DNA of 64,000 nucleotides, taken from NCBI RefSeq assembly GCF_900289045.1, contig NZ_LT985188.1:1550001-1614000 (forward strand). The letters are read 5' to 3'. Position 1 is the stretch's first letter, and every line of letters begins with the position of its first letter. The notes under the pieces are model-generated. The model was not told the origin of the DNA, did no database searches, and saw nothing but the letters and a program-made list of their open reading frames with translations. The DNA comes from Micropruina glycogenica. Lineage in GTDB: Bacteria; Actinomycetota; Actinomycetes; Propionibacteriales; Propionibacteriaceae. A program made the translations under genes and the position numbers. Positions 37,092 through 45,246 of this stretch are shown piece after piece.

Positions 37092-37577
37092 ATGGACCCG
37101 ACCGGTTGGGGCGCGCCCTTTCCGATCGTGATCGCAGCGCTCTTCGTCATCGTGCTGCTGCGCTCGAACGCCACGTACTGGGTCGGACGACTGGTCGCGA
37201 ATGGTGCCCACCGCACGCGTGCCGCGCGGTGGATGGACTCACCGGGTTACCAGCGGGCCGTCGAGCGGATCAATCGCTGGGGAGCGCCGGCCGTCAGCGT
37301 GTCCTTTCTGACCATCGGCGTGCAGACGCTCGTCAACCTCGCCGCAGGAGCGACCCGCATGCCGCTGGTGCGGTACGTGCCGGCCACCGTGGTGGGCGCG
37401 GTGGCCTGGGCGTTCTTGTACGGCACCGTCGGCTTCGTCGGTTTTGAAGCGCTCGCCTTGCTGTGGGAACACTCCCCCGCAGCCGCTCTGGCCGCAGCGG
37501 CCATCGCCCTGGCCGGCCTGGTGTGGTTCTTCCTGCGACAGGCGCGGCGCAGAACGGTGGACGCGGACCCGGCCTGA
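37092..37577 (+). CDS. DedA/SNARE-associated-like membrane protein
   Basis: A 161-residue membrane protein. It has hydrophobic segments at about 11-23, 65-80, 92-115 and 127-143. FLTIGVQTLVNLAAGATRMPLVRYV near 74-98 resembles the DedA core, in which a conserved Arg/Gly loop follows re-entrant helices. DedA proteins support lipid-carrier recycling and membrane homeostasis. It is short and lacks the N-terminal Glu/Asp motif seen in full-length DedA, so it may be a minimal family member. GGTGGAG before ATG gives a ribosome site. Confidence 0.7.
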   Translation: MDPTGWGAPFPIVIAALFVIVLLRSNATYWVGRLVANGAHRTRAARWMDSPGYQRAVERINRWGAPAVSVSFLTIGVQTLVNLAAGATRMPLVRYVPATVVGAVAWAFLYGTVGFVGFEALALLWEHSPAAALAAAAIALAGLVWFFLRQARRRTVDADPA

Positions 37578-37580
37578 GCG

Positions 37581-37766
37581 TCGGTCGAGACAGCTTGTCG
37601 AGACGCCTCACCGGTCGAGCGTGTCGAGACGGCAGTGCCTCTGGTCGAGCGTGTCGAGGCCTCCCACGCCGACCATCTGCCCGCGGCCCGGTATCAGAGC
37701 GTCGCCCGAATGAGATCCCGGCATTCGCCGGGATGACGGCGGGCCTGTGGTCGAGCGTGTCGAGAC
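37581..37766. repeat. Repeat-rich intergenic block (families A and B)
   Basis: Family A units, one degenerate, at about 37583-37661 (three, some reading GGTCGAGCGTGTCGAGNC) and another at 37748-37766. A family B palindrome, GAGATCCCGGC..GCCGGGATGAC, lies at about 37710-37737. No gene is seen between 37578 and 37915; the rest of the gap holds the nrdJ terminator. Confidence 0.8.
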
Positions 37767-37839
37767 GCGTGTGGAACCGCTCTTGTCCAGCCCTGCGAGA
37801 CCCACGGCAACCGCCGGTCGAGCTGGCAGGGCCTCGACA

Positions 37840-37875
37840 GCGTAGGGGGTCCGGTATGCACCGGACCCCCTACGC
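37840..37875 (-). terminator. Strong terminator after nrdJ
   Basis: GCGTAGGGGGTCCGGT with its exact inverse, 16-bp stem and 4-nt loop. It lies about 40 bp past the nrdJ stop on the minus strand. It can also work on the plus strand for the DedA-like gene. Confidence 0.88.
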
Positions 37876-37915
37876 ACTACCCTTCAGCCGCGCCCCCCGA
37901 TACGCGGCAGTGGCG

Positions 37916-40753
37916 TCAGCTGCAGCCGCTGGTGCTGCCGCAACCTTCGCAGATGTAGCAGCTGCCACTGCGGCGCATCTTGGTGCCGCAGGTCATGCAC
38001 AACGGCGCGTCGATGGCCAAGCCCGAGATCTTCTCGAGCACCTCGGCGGTCGAATGCGGACGGGCCTCGACCAGGGCCGGCTGGTTCGGGCCGTCCTCGT
38101 GAATGGTGACCTCGTCGCCCGCGTCGTTCTTCAACGCCTCGGACTCGATCAGGTTGGCCTCGTCCTCCTCCGACAGGTACGACCCGGTTTCGACGTAGCG
38201 GGCCCGCTCGGCGGAGGTGTGAATGCCCAACTCGGCGCGTTCGTCGAAGGTCAGGTAGTCGAGTGCCAGCCGACGGAAGATGTAGTCGATGATCGACTGC
38301 GCCATGCGCACGTCGGCGTCATCGGTCATGCCCGCCGGCTCGAACTTCATGTTGGTGAACTTCTGCACGTAGGTCTCGAGCGGCACCCCGTACTGCAGGG
38401 CGATCGAGATGGCGATCGAGAAGGCGTCCATCACCCCGGCCAGGGTGGAGCCCTGCTTGCCGAGCTTGAGGAACACTTCGCCGAGGCGTCCGTCGTCGTA
38501 GGCGCCGGCGGTGAGGTAGCCCTCGGCCCCGCCCACCGAGAACGACGTGGTGCGGCTCATGCGTGACTTGGGCAGACGCTTGCGACGCGGCCGGTACTCG
38601 ACCTTGACCGGCGCCTCGGCCACCGCTTCGGCCTTGGCCTCGCTCTTCTTGCCGTCGCTGAGCGGCTGGCCGACCTTGCAGTTGTCGCGGTACACCGCGA
38701 GCGCCTTCAGGCCGAGCTTCCAGCCCTGCAGGTACACCTCGGCGATCTCGTCGACGGTGGCGGTCTCGGGCAGGTTGACGGTCTTGCTGATCGCGCCCGA
38801 CAAGAACGGCTGCACCGCGGCCATCATGTGCACGTGGCCCATCGGCTTGATGGCGCGCTCGCCCATCGCGGTGTCGAAGATCTCGTAGTGCTCGCTCTTC
38901 AGGCCGGGCGCGTTGACCACGTGGCCGTGGGTCGAGATGTACTCGATGATCGCCTCGACGGTCTCTTCGGTGTAGCCGAGCCGATTGAGCGCCCGCGGAA
39001 TGGTCTGGTTGACGATCTGCATCGAGCCGCCACCGACCAGCTTCTTGAACTTGACCAGCGAGAAGTCGGGTTCGATGCCGGTGGTGTCGCAGTCCATCAT
39101 GAAGCCGATCGTGCCCGTGGGTGCGAGCACGGACGCCTGGGCGTTGCGGAAGCCGTTGCCGGCCCCGAGCGACACCACCGAGGCCCACTCGCTGGTCGCC
39201 GCATCGTGCACCGACGCGTCGAGGTCGGTGAACGTGCGCACCTCGTCGTTGGCCGCCTGATGCTTGCGCATCACCTTCTGGTGGGCGGTCGCGTTGCGGG
39301 CGTAGCCGTTGTAGGGGCCGAGGATGCCCGCCAGTTCGGCCGAGCGGCGGTAGCTGGTGGCGGTCATCAGTGACGTGATGGCCGCGGCCAGTGCCCGTCC
39401 ACCGGCGGAGTCGTACCCGCGACCCACCGCCATCAGCAGGGCGCCCAGGTTGGCGTACCCGATGCCGAGCTGACGATAGTCACGCGTGGTCTGGCCGATC
39501 GACTCGGTGGGAAAGTCGGCGAAGCAGATGCTGATGTCCATGGCCGTGATGACCAGTTCGACCGCCTTGACGAACTTCGCCACGTCGAAGGTGTCGTCGT
39601 CGCGCAGAAACTTGAGCAGGTTGAGGCTGGCCAGGTTGCACGATGAGTTGTCGAGGCTCATGTACTCAGAGCACGGGTTCGACGCGGTGATGCGGCCGGT
39701 CTCGGGGTTGGTGTGCCAGGCGTTGATCGTGTCGTCGTACTGAATGCCGGGGTCGGCGCACTCCCAGGCGGCCTTGGCCATCTTGTCGAACAGCGACCGG
39801 GCGTCGACGGTTTCGATCACCTCGCCGTCCATTCGCGAGCGCAACCCGAACTCGGTGCCGGCCTCCACGGCGGTCATGAACTCGTCGGTGACCCGGACGG
39901 AGTTGTTGGCGTTCTGGTACTGCACGCTGACGATGTCTTTGCCGCCGAGGTCCATGTCGAAGCCGGCGTCGCGCAGCGCGCGAATCTTGTCTTCCTCGCG
40001 GGCCTTGGTCTCGATGAACTCTTCGATGTCGGGGTGGTCGACGTCGAGCACGACCATTTTTGCGGCCCGCCGGGTGGCACCACCGGACTTGATGGTGCCC
40101 GCCGATGCGTCGGCGCCGCGCATGAAGCTGACCGGGCCGGACGCGGTGCCGCCGGAGGACAGCAGCTCTTTGCTGGAGCGGATCCGGGACAGGTTCAGGC
40201 CGGCACCGGAGCCGCCCTTGAAGATGAAGCCCTCCTCCTTGTACCAGTTGAGAATCGAGTCCATCGAGTCGTCGACGCTGAGAATGAAGCAGGCGCTGAC
40301 CTGCTGCGGGCTCTTGGTGCCCACGTTGAACCACACCGGGCTGTTGAAGCTGAAGTACTGGTGCAGCAGCATCCAGGTGAGCTCGTGGTCGAAGATCTCG
40401 GCGTCGTACTCGGTGGCGAAGTACCCGTTTGCCTCACCGGCCCCGCGGTAGGTGCTGACGACGCGGTCGATGAGCTGGCGCAGGCTGGTTTCACGGGCCG
40501 GGGTGTTGAGCGCTCCGCGGAAGTACTTGGTGGTGACGATGGTCGAGGCGTTCACGCTCCAGAAGTCGGGAAACTCGGCGCCGCGCTGTTCGAAGACGGT
40601 CTCACCGGTCTTCCAGTTGGTCTGCACCACGTCGCGGTGCTCCCACGTGACCTGGTCGTAGGGGTGGACGCCCTCGGTGGTGAAGACCCGCTCGACGGTG
40701 AGCCCCGACGACTTGCCGGAGCGCTTTCCGGCGGTGCGTGTGATTTCGGTCAT
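37916..40753 (-). CDS. nrdJ: Adenosylcobalamin-dependent ribonucleotide reductase (class II)
   Basis: A 945-residue class II ribonucleotide reductase that makes deoxyribonucleotides using adenosylcobalamin rather than oxygen. The long N-terminal catalytic barrel shows NPCSEYMSLDNSSCNLASLNLL, carrying the active-site Cys/Asn/Glu region, and FPTESIGQTT. The DUF-type C-terminal half has KRLPKSRMSRTTSFSV. A Cys-rich tail, CMTCGTKMRRSGSCYICEGCGSTSGCS-like, supplies the redox and zinc cysteines. It starts 15 bp downstream of nrdR in a two-gene operon. Implies cobalamin synthesis or uptake by the cell. No cobalamin riboswitch is evident in the leader. Confidence 0.95.
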   Translation of the reverse strand: MTEITRTAGKRSGKSSGLTVERVFTTEGVHPYDQVTWEHRDVVQTNWKTGETVFEQRGAEFPDFWSVNASTIVTTKYFRGALNTPARETSLRQLIDRVVSTYRGAGEANGYFATEYDAEIFDHELTWMLLHQYFSFNSPVWFNVGTKSPQQVSACFILSVDDSMDSILNWYKEEGFIFKGGSGAGLNLSRIRSSKELLSSGGTASGPVSFMRGADASAGTIKSGGATRRAAKMVVLDVDHPDIEEFIETKAREEDKIRALRDAGFDMDLGGKDIVSVQYQNANNSVRVTDEFMTAVEAGTEFGLRSRMDGEVIETVDARSLFDKMAKAAWECADPGIQYDDTINAWHTNPETGRITASNPCSEYMSLDNSSCNLASLNLLKFLRDDDTFDVAKFVKAVELVITAMDISICFADFPTESIGQTTRDYRQLGIGYANLGALLMAVGRGYDSAGGRALAAAITSLMTATSYRRSAELAGILGPYNGYARNATAHQKVMRKHQAANDEVRTFTDLDASVHDAATSEWASVVSLGAGNGFRNAQASVLAPTGTIGFMMDCDTTGIEPDFSLVKFKKLVGGGSMQIVNQTIPRALNRLGYTEETVEAIIEYISTHGHVVNAPGLKSEHYEIFDTAMGERAIKPMGHVHMMAAVQPFLSGAISKTVNLPETATVDEIAEVYLQGWKLGLKALAVYRDNCKVGQPLSDGKKSEAKAEAVAEAPVKVEYRPRRKRLPKSRMSRTTSFSVGGAEGYLTAGAYDDGRLGEVFLKLGKQGSTLAGVMDAFSIAISIALQYGVPLETYVQKFTNMKFEPAGMTDDADVRMAQSIIDYIFRRLALDYLTFDERAELGIHTSAERARYVETGSYLSEEDEANLIESEALKNDAGDEVTIHEDGPNQPALVEARPHSTAEVLEKISGLAIDAPLCMTCGTKMRRSGSCYICEGCGSTSGCS

Positions 40754-40768
40754 GGGTTGGCTTCGCTT

Positions 40769-41248
40769 TCAGTTGGGCTCGGACGCGCTGAGCGCGGGCG
40801 GCGAAAGGTGATTACGTAGGTTCTCGATCTCGGACTCGAAGTCTTCGACCGACGAGTAGTGCTTGTACACCGACGCGAAGCGCAGGTACGCCACGGCGTC
40901 GAGCGATCGCAGGGGCCCCAGGATCGCCAGCCCCACCTCGTCGGCGGGAATCTCACCCTGACCGCCGGCCCGCAGCGATTCTTCGACCTGCTGGCCGAGC
41001 CTGGCCAGGTCGGCGTCCGACACCGGGCGGCCCTTGCAGGCCTTGCGAACGCCACCCACGACTTTGTCGCGCGAAAAGGCTTCGACGACGCCGGAGCGCT
41101 TCACCACCACGAGCTGCATCTGCTCCAACGTGGTGAACCGACGCTCACACGAGGGGCACTGACGTCGACGCCTGATCGCCGCGCCGTCATCGACCACGCG
41201 CGAATCGAGCACGCGCGAGTCGGTGTTGCGGCAATACGGGCAGTACAT
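40769..41248 (-). CDS. nrdR: Transcriptional repressor NrdR
   Basis: A 159-residue ATP/dATP-responsive repressor of ribonucleotide reductase genes. A zinc ribbon (Cys3, Cys6, Cys31, Cys34; MYCPYC and CPSC) is followed by an ATP-cone ([17 protein letters not shown] near 46-62). ATG 41248 is preferred over an upstream start because the zinc ribbon begins immediately. It is the first gene of the nrdR-nrdJ operon. Its promoter carries a good NrdR box at 41367-41376, so the operon is very probably autorepressed when dATP is high. Confidence 0.95.
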   Translation of the reverse strand: MYCPYCRNTDSRVLDSRVVDDGAAIRRRRQCPSCERRFTTLEQMQLVVVKRSGVVEAFSRDKVVGGVRKACKGRPVSDADLARLGQQVEESLRAGGQGEIPADEVGLAILGPLRSLDAVAYLRFASVYKHYSSVEDFESEIENLRNHLSPPALSASEPN

Positions 41249-41284
41249 GATGCGACCCCTCTGCACCGACGATGGCGAACACCC

Positions 41285-41348
41285 TGTGGACCAGCGTGTG
41301 AACGGGCTGTGGAAACCGGTGTGGATAACAACCACCACCTGTGGGCGA
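41285..41348 (-). promoter_or_regulatory. Cluster of DnaA-box-like sites in the nrdR leader
   Basis: One perfect DnaA box (TTATCCACA on the minus strand, plus-strand 41320-41328) and four near-boxes with the TGTGG core or its close variant at 41285, 41297, 41308 and 41340, in about 64 bp between the promoter and the nrdR start. This could let DnaA tie nucleotide reduction to replication initiation, as in E. coli nrdAB. Confidence 0.55.
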
Positions 41349-41366
41349 ACCACGTGCCTGTAACTA

Positions 41367-41405
41367 CTACATGTAGATACTAAGCATACCTCGATGAGTT
41401 GGCAA
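41367..41405 (-). promoter_or_regulatory. nrdRJ promoter with NrdR box
   Basis: On the minus strand TTGCCA (-35, 41400-41405) and TAGTAT (-10, 41377-41382) are 17 bp apart. Directly downstream is the palindrome CTACATGTAG (41367-41376), which fits the CWATATATWG core of the NrdR box at 8 of 10 positions. It overlaps the expected start point, so bound NrdR would block initiation. Confidence 0.65.
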
Positions 41406-41508
41406 TGACGATTCGCGGCGCGTCGTGACGAAGCCGCTGCGCACCGTGCGCGGCGCCCCGCGAGCGACGAGGCAGACGCCGCCCGCCAGGCCTGAGCGAA
41501 CCGTCGAC

Positions 41509-41874
41509 TCAGCCGCGAACGACGCTCACCAACGAGCCCTGCTCAACACCCACGGGGGCGTTCGACACAGAGACGAAAGCCGCCACGGCCGTGATCGTGG
41601 CAGCCGCCACGACACCCAGGAAGAGCCCCATCACGACGATGAGCCCGCGGCGGGTCAACTGCACCCCTTGGGCGATCGGCGCGGCCACCGGCCGTGCCAC
41701 GCGCACCAACGGCGCCGCAGGAGGCGCAGAGGGTCGCCCGCCGGGGCCGGCCGGATGGGCCGGACGAGCAACCGGGCCACGCGTCTGAGGGACGTGCCGC
41801 CACCGCGGCGGCGTGGATACCCGGGCGGCGGCCGGCTCGTCGGTACGCGCCGTCTCAACCAGCATTGCGCTCAT
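41509..41874 (-). CDS. SOS-controlled DivS/ChiZ-like cell-division inhibitor, short form
   Basis: A 121-residue membrane protein divergent from lexA. It has a proline/alanine-rich cytoplasmic N-terminus of about 75 residues, one hydrophobic helix (about 81-103, [25 protein letters not shown]) and a short tail. Position and SOS box match the lexA-divergent cell-division suppressors DivS (Corynebacterium) and ChiZ/Rv2719c (Mycobacterium). Unlike those, it has no LysM or other wall-binding domain. A perfect-arm LexA operator (41889-41904) lies 15 bp before the ATG, and AGAGGTG forms a ribosome site. The function is inferred mainly from context. Confidence 0.65.
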   Translation of the reverse strand: MSAMLVETARTDEPAAARVSTPPRWRHVPQTRGPVARPAHPAGPGGRPSAPPAAPLVRVARPVAAPIAQGVQLTRRGLIVVMGLFLGVVAAATITAVAAFVSVSNAPVGVEQGSLVSVVRG

Positions 41875-41888
41875 CTCGCACCTCTTTC

Positions 41889-41904
41889 TCGAACATACGT
41901 TCGA
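41889..41904. promoter_or_regulatory. LexA (SOS) box of the divS-like gene
   Basis: TCGAACATACGTTCGA: perfect 6-bp arms around ATAC, matching the actinobacterial SOS box (TCGAAC-N4-GTTCGA). It lies 15 bp upstream of the start of the gene at 41509-41874. Confidence 0.9.
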
Positions 41905-42106
41905 CGATCATTGTTACCTCGCGACCACGTGAAGCGCAAGCACTATTCGTACAGACGTACCCAGCGTGTCGCGACCTGTGATCAGTCCACCAGGGGGGTC
42001 TGACAGTTTTCACAGGGCACGTCACCCACAGCGCACCACCGGCCGCGGACGCCCCGGTCCGGCCGGGCGGGAGCTCGACCGGGCCGTCGAATGATTCGCG
42101 ACACGC

Positions 42107-42147
42107 TCGAACAGATGTTTGAATCGCGATGTTCGATTCCCTACCCT
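42107..42147 (+). promoter_or_regulatory. lexA promoter with SOS box
   Basis: TCGAACAGATGTTTGA (42107-42122) is a LexA box with one arm mismatch. It overlaps the -35 TTGAAT (42119-42124), 17 bp from the -10 TACCCT (42142-42147). The predicted start point falls at about 42154, the lexA ATG, so the mRNA would be leaderless. Confidence 0.8.
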
Positions 42148-42153
42148 GAATCC

Positions 42154-42996
42154 ATGGCTGGCAGGAATCCATTCGACAAGACGCCGCGACGCGGGCGTCC
42201 ACCCAAGCAGCCCCCCAAGATGAGCGTGGGGCGCCCGAGCAATGCCGAGGTCGCCCAGCAACTGGAGATGGCGAAGATCACCCAGTTGCCCGACGGCCCG
42301 GCCGACACCGAGGGTCTCACGCCTCGGCAACGCCGCATCCTGGAACTGATTCATCTGGCGGTGAGCACCCGGGGTTACCCGCCCACCATTCGAGAGATCG
42401 GTGAGGCCGCAGGTTTGGCCTCACCCTCGAGCGTGTCGCACCAGCTGCGGGCGCTCGAGGCCAAGGGTTACCTGCGTCGCGACCCACATCGCCCGCGTGC
42501 CATGGAGGTACGGCTGCCCGAATCGGTGACGCGGGCGGCGCAGCCCGAGGCCGAGGGCCGGTATGACCCGGCGTCCGAACTCGATGTGGTCGATGTCACC
42601 GGTATCGGCGACGCGATGCCCGAGGCGGTCAACGTGCCCGTGGTCGGTCGCATCGCGGCAGGCGGCCCGATCCTGGCCGAGGAGCGCGTCGAAGACGTCT
42701 TTCCGCTGCCCAAGCAGTTGGTGGGCGACGGCACGCTGTTTCTGCTCGAGGTGAAGGGCGACTCGATGATCGAGGCCGCGATCTGCGACGGCGACTTCGT
42801 GGTCGTGCGTCAGCAGCCCACCGCCAACAACGGCGACATCGTGGCGGCTCTACTCGAAGACGAAGCGACGGTGAAGACCTTCAAGCGCACCGAAGGGCAA
42901 GTGTGGCTGCTGCCGCACAACCCCGCCTACTCCCCCATCGACGGCAACCAGGCGTCGATTCTGGGCAAAGTGGTCGCGGTACTTCGCCGCGTCTAG
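42154..42996 (+). CDS. lexA: LexA repressor
   Basis: A 280-residue SOS repressor with self-cleavage. After a 50-residue basic extension (RGRPPKQPP), the winged helix-turn-helix shows [12 protein letters not shown] and [18 protein letters not shown]. The cleavage site is Ala169-Gly170 in GRIAAGGP; Ser204 (GDSMI) and Lys241 form the catalytic dyad. All are intact. ATG 42154 is chosen because the promoter's start point coincides with it; a start 21 codons upstream would lie in the SOS box. The N-terminal extension is longer than in E. coli, as is usual in actinobacteria. Autoregulated by the overlapping LexA box. Confidence 0.95.
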   Translation: MAGRNPFDKTPRRGRPPKQPPKMSVGRPSNAEVAQQLEMAKITQLPDGPADTEGLTPRQRRILELIHLAVSTRGYPPTIREIGEAAGLASPSSVSHQLRALEAKGYLRRDPHRPRAMEVRLPESVTRAAQPEAEGRYDPASELDVVDVTGIGDAMPEAVNVPVVGRIAAGGPILAEERVEDVFPLPKQLVGDGTLFLLEVKGDSMIEAAICDGDFVVVRQQPTANNGDIVAALLEDEATVKTFKRTEGQVWLLPHNPAYSPIDGNQASILGKVVAVLRRV

Positions 42997-42999
42997 CGG

Positions 43000-43266
43000 G
43001 TGCCAGTGCGCGTGCAGATTCGGGTCAAGCCCCGCGCCGGCCGCACCAGGGTGGGTGGAAGCTACGGCGACGACACCCTGGTGGTGGCCGTCCAAGCGCC
43101 GGCGATCGATGGGCGCGCCACTGCCGCCGCACTGACGGCTCTGGCCCAGGCCGTCGGAAGTCGTTCTGCAGACGTCACCTTGGTGGCCGGGGCGACGAGT
43201 CGAACCAAGGTGATCGACATTCCCGACGACTGCGGGGCGGCTTTTCGCCGATTGCTCGAGACCTGA
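43000..43266 (+). CDS. DUF167 (YggU) family protein
   Basis: An 88-residue small cytoplasmic protein of the DUF167/UPF0235 family. It opens PVRVQIRVKPRAGRTRVGG and ends in an alpha-beta region with a GATSRTKVIDI segment, the conserved part of the family. Function unknown. GTG 43000 follows the lexA stop codon by only 3 bp, so it is probably co-transcribed and SOS-induced with lexA. Confidence 0.8.
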   Translation: MPVRVQIRVKPRAGRTRVGGSYGDDTLVVAVQAPAIDGRATAAALTALAQAVGSRSADVTLVAGATSRTKVIDIPDDCGAAFRRLLET

Positions 43267-43668
43267 CTCGGCGCACGGCGAAGACGAGATCCAGGGTGTG
43301 CCTGCACGACTGAGGCGCGTCGTGGCGGCGAGCGCTGCGCGCTCGAACCAGCACCGCGCAGGCTGTCAGCGGCGGCCGCCGAATCGTGGTGAGATCCCGG
43401 CGTTCGCCGAAACGACCCGGTCACGGCTGCCGGCAGCCACGCCGCAGCACGTATCAGACCGCATTCGAAAAGGACGCACCCAACACTCGACCATCGCGCA
43501 TTGAACTCTCAACCAATACTCAGCCCGCCGGGCGGTAATGCCAGAATCGCAAGAAGTCGTGGTTCGCCCATCAACCCACGACTGGTGTCGATACGGCGGC
43601 AGTGCCGGTATTGGCGCCCGCGCCTTTCACGCGCCCAATTGTCGCCAAGCCAGGGAAGGTCAGCCCCC
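43267..43668. other. Intergenic region with a degenerate family B repeat
   Basis: 402 bp without a convincing gene. A degenerate family B palindrome (GAGATCCCGGC, then a mutated right arm) lies at about 43390-43415. A GGGAAGG site at 43653-43659 serves the next gene. No promoter stands out. Confidence 0.6.
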
Positions 43669-45078
43669 ATGACTCACCTGAAGAGATTGTTGGTTCGGCT
43701 GCCGATAGCCGTCGTGGCGCTCGCCCTCACCATCGCCTCCGCCCTGGTCAGCGCGCTGCCGTCGCACGCCGTTGTGGTCACGCCGAGCCGCGAGGCACTC
43801 AAGGCCAGAGCCCTCTACTATTTCGCCACCGCGCAATCGGCTGAACGTTCCGTGATGATCGGAACACTCAGCACTCGCTCGGCGTTCGAGGGCCGCTTGT
43901 GGTCTGATTTCGTGAGCACCTGGGCGCGCATCAATGCATCCATGACGATGAACACCGCCGTGCCCAGCGGGCTGCCCAAGAAGGGCCACGTCTTCATCGT
44001 GCTGGGCTCGGGGCTGAAGTCCTCGGGAGCAGTGAGTGCGAAGTTCGAGCGCAGGCTGCGGCTGGCCGCCAAGGCGGCCAAGGCTCACCCGGCCGCCACG
44101 GTGCTGATCAGCGGCGGCGCAGCGCGTCGCGGCCGCACCGAGGCCGAGGCCGGCTATCGCTGGCTGCGCAAGGCGGGCGTCAAGGCGTCTCGGCTACTGC
44201 GCGAGAGCCGCTCGTCGAGCACCATCGGCAACGCCAAGTATTCGATGGAGCTGCTGTCCCGTGACTCGGGGTACACCAGCTACAGCCTGATCTCTGACTC
44301 GTCGCACCTTCGCCGTGCCTCGGTGCTGTTCGAAGCGGCCGAGGTGCTGGTGCAAGAGCGCACCGGTCGGTCGTGGGGCATCAAGAGGCTGGCAAACCTG
44401 GCCCACATCGACATGGCCCGCGCGGGCCACGGCCAGTTGAGGGCCAGTTCGGTGAAAATAGCCGCCGAGAACGTGGCGTCACTGTTCTCGGTGCTTTCGC
44501 AGTACCGGGCGCTGGTGGCGAAGAAGCCCGCGAAGCTCACCTTAACCGCGCTGCAGGTGACCCCGCCCAGCACCCTGAGCTATCACGTGGGCCAGAAGGT
44601 GAACACCAAGGGCCTGGTCACCCGGGCCGTGTTCAACAAGGGCACCTACAGCCAACCGGTCAGCGCCAAGGTCACCGGCTTCGACACCGCAGCGGTGGGC
44701 ACCCGCCGCGCCACGGTGAGCTACACCTATCGCGGAGTCACGCTCACCGGCCGGTGCGACTACCGGGTCACCAAGGCCGCGAGCGTGACCACGGCCAAGC
44801 CGTCCGCAGCCACGGCGACCCGGTCACGAACCCGGGTGACGCTCACCGCCACCGTGAAATCGCAGGTCGCCGGCGTGACGCCCAAAGGTTCGGTGCGCTT
44901 CTACCTCGACGGCGTGCGCGTGGGCGACGTCATGCTGGGCTCGGCCAAGCACGGGGTGGCGGCCTTTCGCTACCCCACCATCGCCACCGCCGGCAGCCAC
45001 CGGCTGACAGCCCGCTATCGGGGCGACGCGCGCATCACGGCCTCGTACGAGTCAGTCATCATCATCGTGAAGGGCTGA
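43669..45078 (+). CDS. Secreted YdcF/DUF218-type protein with C-terminal Ig-like domains
   Basis: A 469-residue exported protein. The N-terminus is a signal peptide (MTHLKRLLVRLPIAVVALALTIAS), cleaved probably after SHA near residue 37. Residues about 105-245 form a DUF218/YdcF domain: HVFIVLGSGL, TVLISGGAARRGRTEAE with the conserved Glu/Asn positions, STIGNAKYS and ISDSSHLRRA. The C-terminal half has a bacterial Ig-like domain (about 285-375, LTALQVTPPSTLSYHVGQKV) and an Ig-like domain with RVTLTATVKS and GSVRFYLDGVRVG. DUF218 proteins are usually membrane-anchored and may act in wall or carbohydrate metabolism. The combination with Ig domains points to the cell surface. Confidence 0.8.
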   Translation: MTHLKRLLVRLPIAVVALALTIASALVSALPSHAVVVTPSREALKARALYYFATAQSAERSVMIGTLSTRSAFEGRLWSDFVSTWARINASMTMNTAVPSGLPKKGHVFIVLGSGLKSSGAVSAKFERRLRLAAKAAKAHPAATVLISGGAARRGRTEAEAGYRWLRKAGVKASRLLRESRSSSTIGNAKYSMELLSRDSGYTSYSLISDSSHLRRASVLFEAAEVLVQERTGRSWGIKRLANLAHIDMARAGHGQLRASSVKIAAENVASLFSVLSQYRALVAKKPAKLTLTALQVTPPSTLSYHVGQKVNTKGLVTRAVFNKGTYSQPVSAKVTGFDTAAVGTRRATVSYTYRGVTLTGRCDYRVTKAASVTTAKPSAATATRSRTRVTLTATVKSQVAGVTPKGSVRFYLDGVRVGDVMLGSAKHGVAAFRYPTIATAGSHRLTARYRGDARITASYESVIIIVKG

Positions 45079-45130
45079 GAGCGCCGGTTAGCTGGTCACC
45101 CAGCGCTGCCTCAGTGTGCCGATGCCATCC

Positions 45131-45180
45131 ACACAGGGGTCGCGACAGGCTCGACCAACGACCGGGTCTCGACCCGGCCA
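45131..45180. repeat. Inverted pair of repeat-family A
   Basis: Two units, GGTCGCGACAGGCTCGACC-like and GGTCTCGACCCGGCC-like, between the YdcF/Ig gene and the stop of the MFS relic. The 168-bp gap holds nothing else recognisable. Confidence 0.6.
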
Positions 45181-45246
45181 CCCCTTCGGGCCGAACGCCC
45201 AAGCGGGCCGAGGCGGCAACCGCCTCGACCCGCTTGGTGCAGTGAC

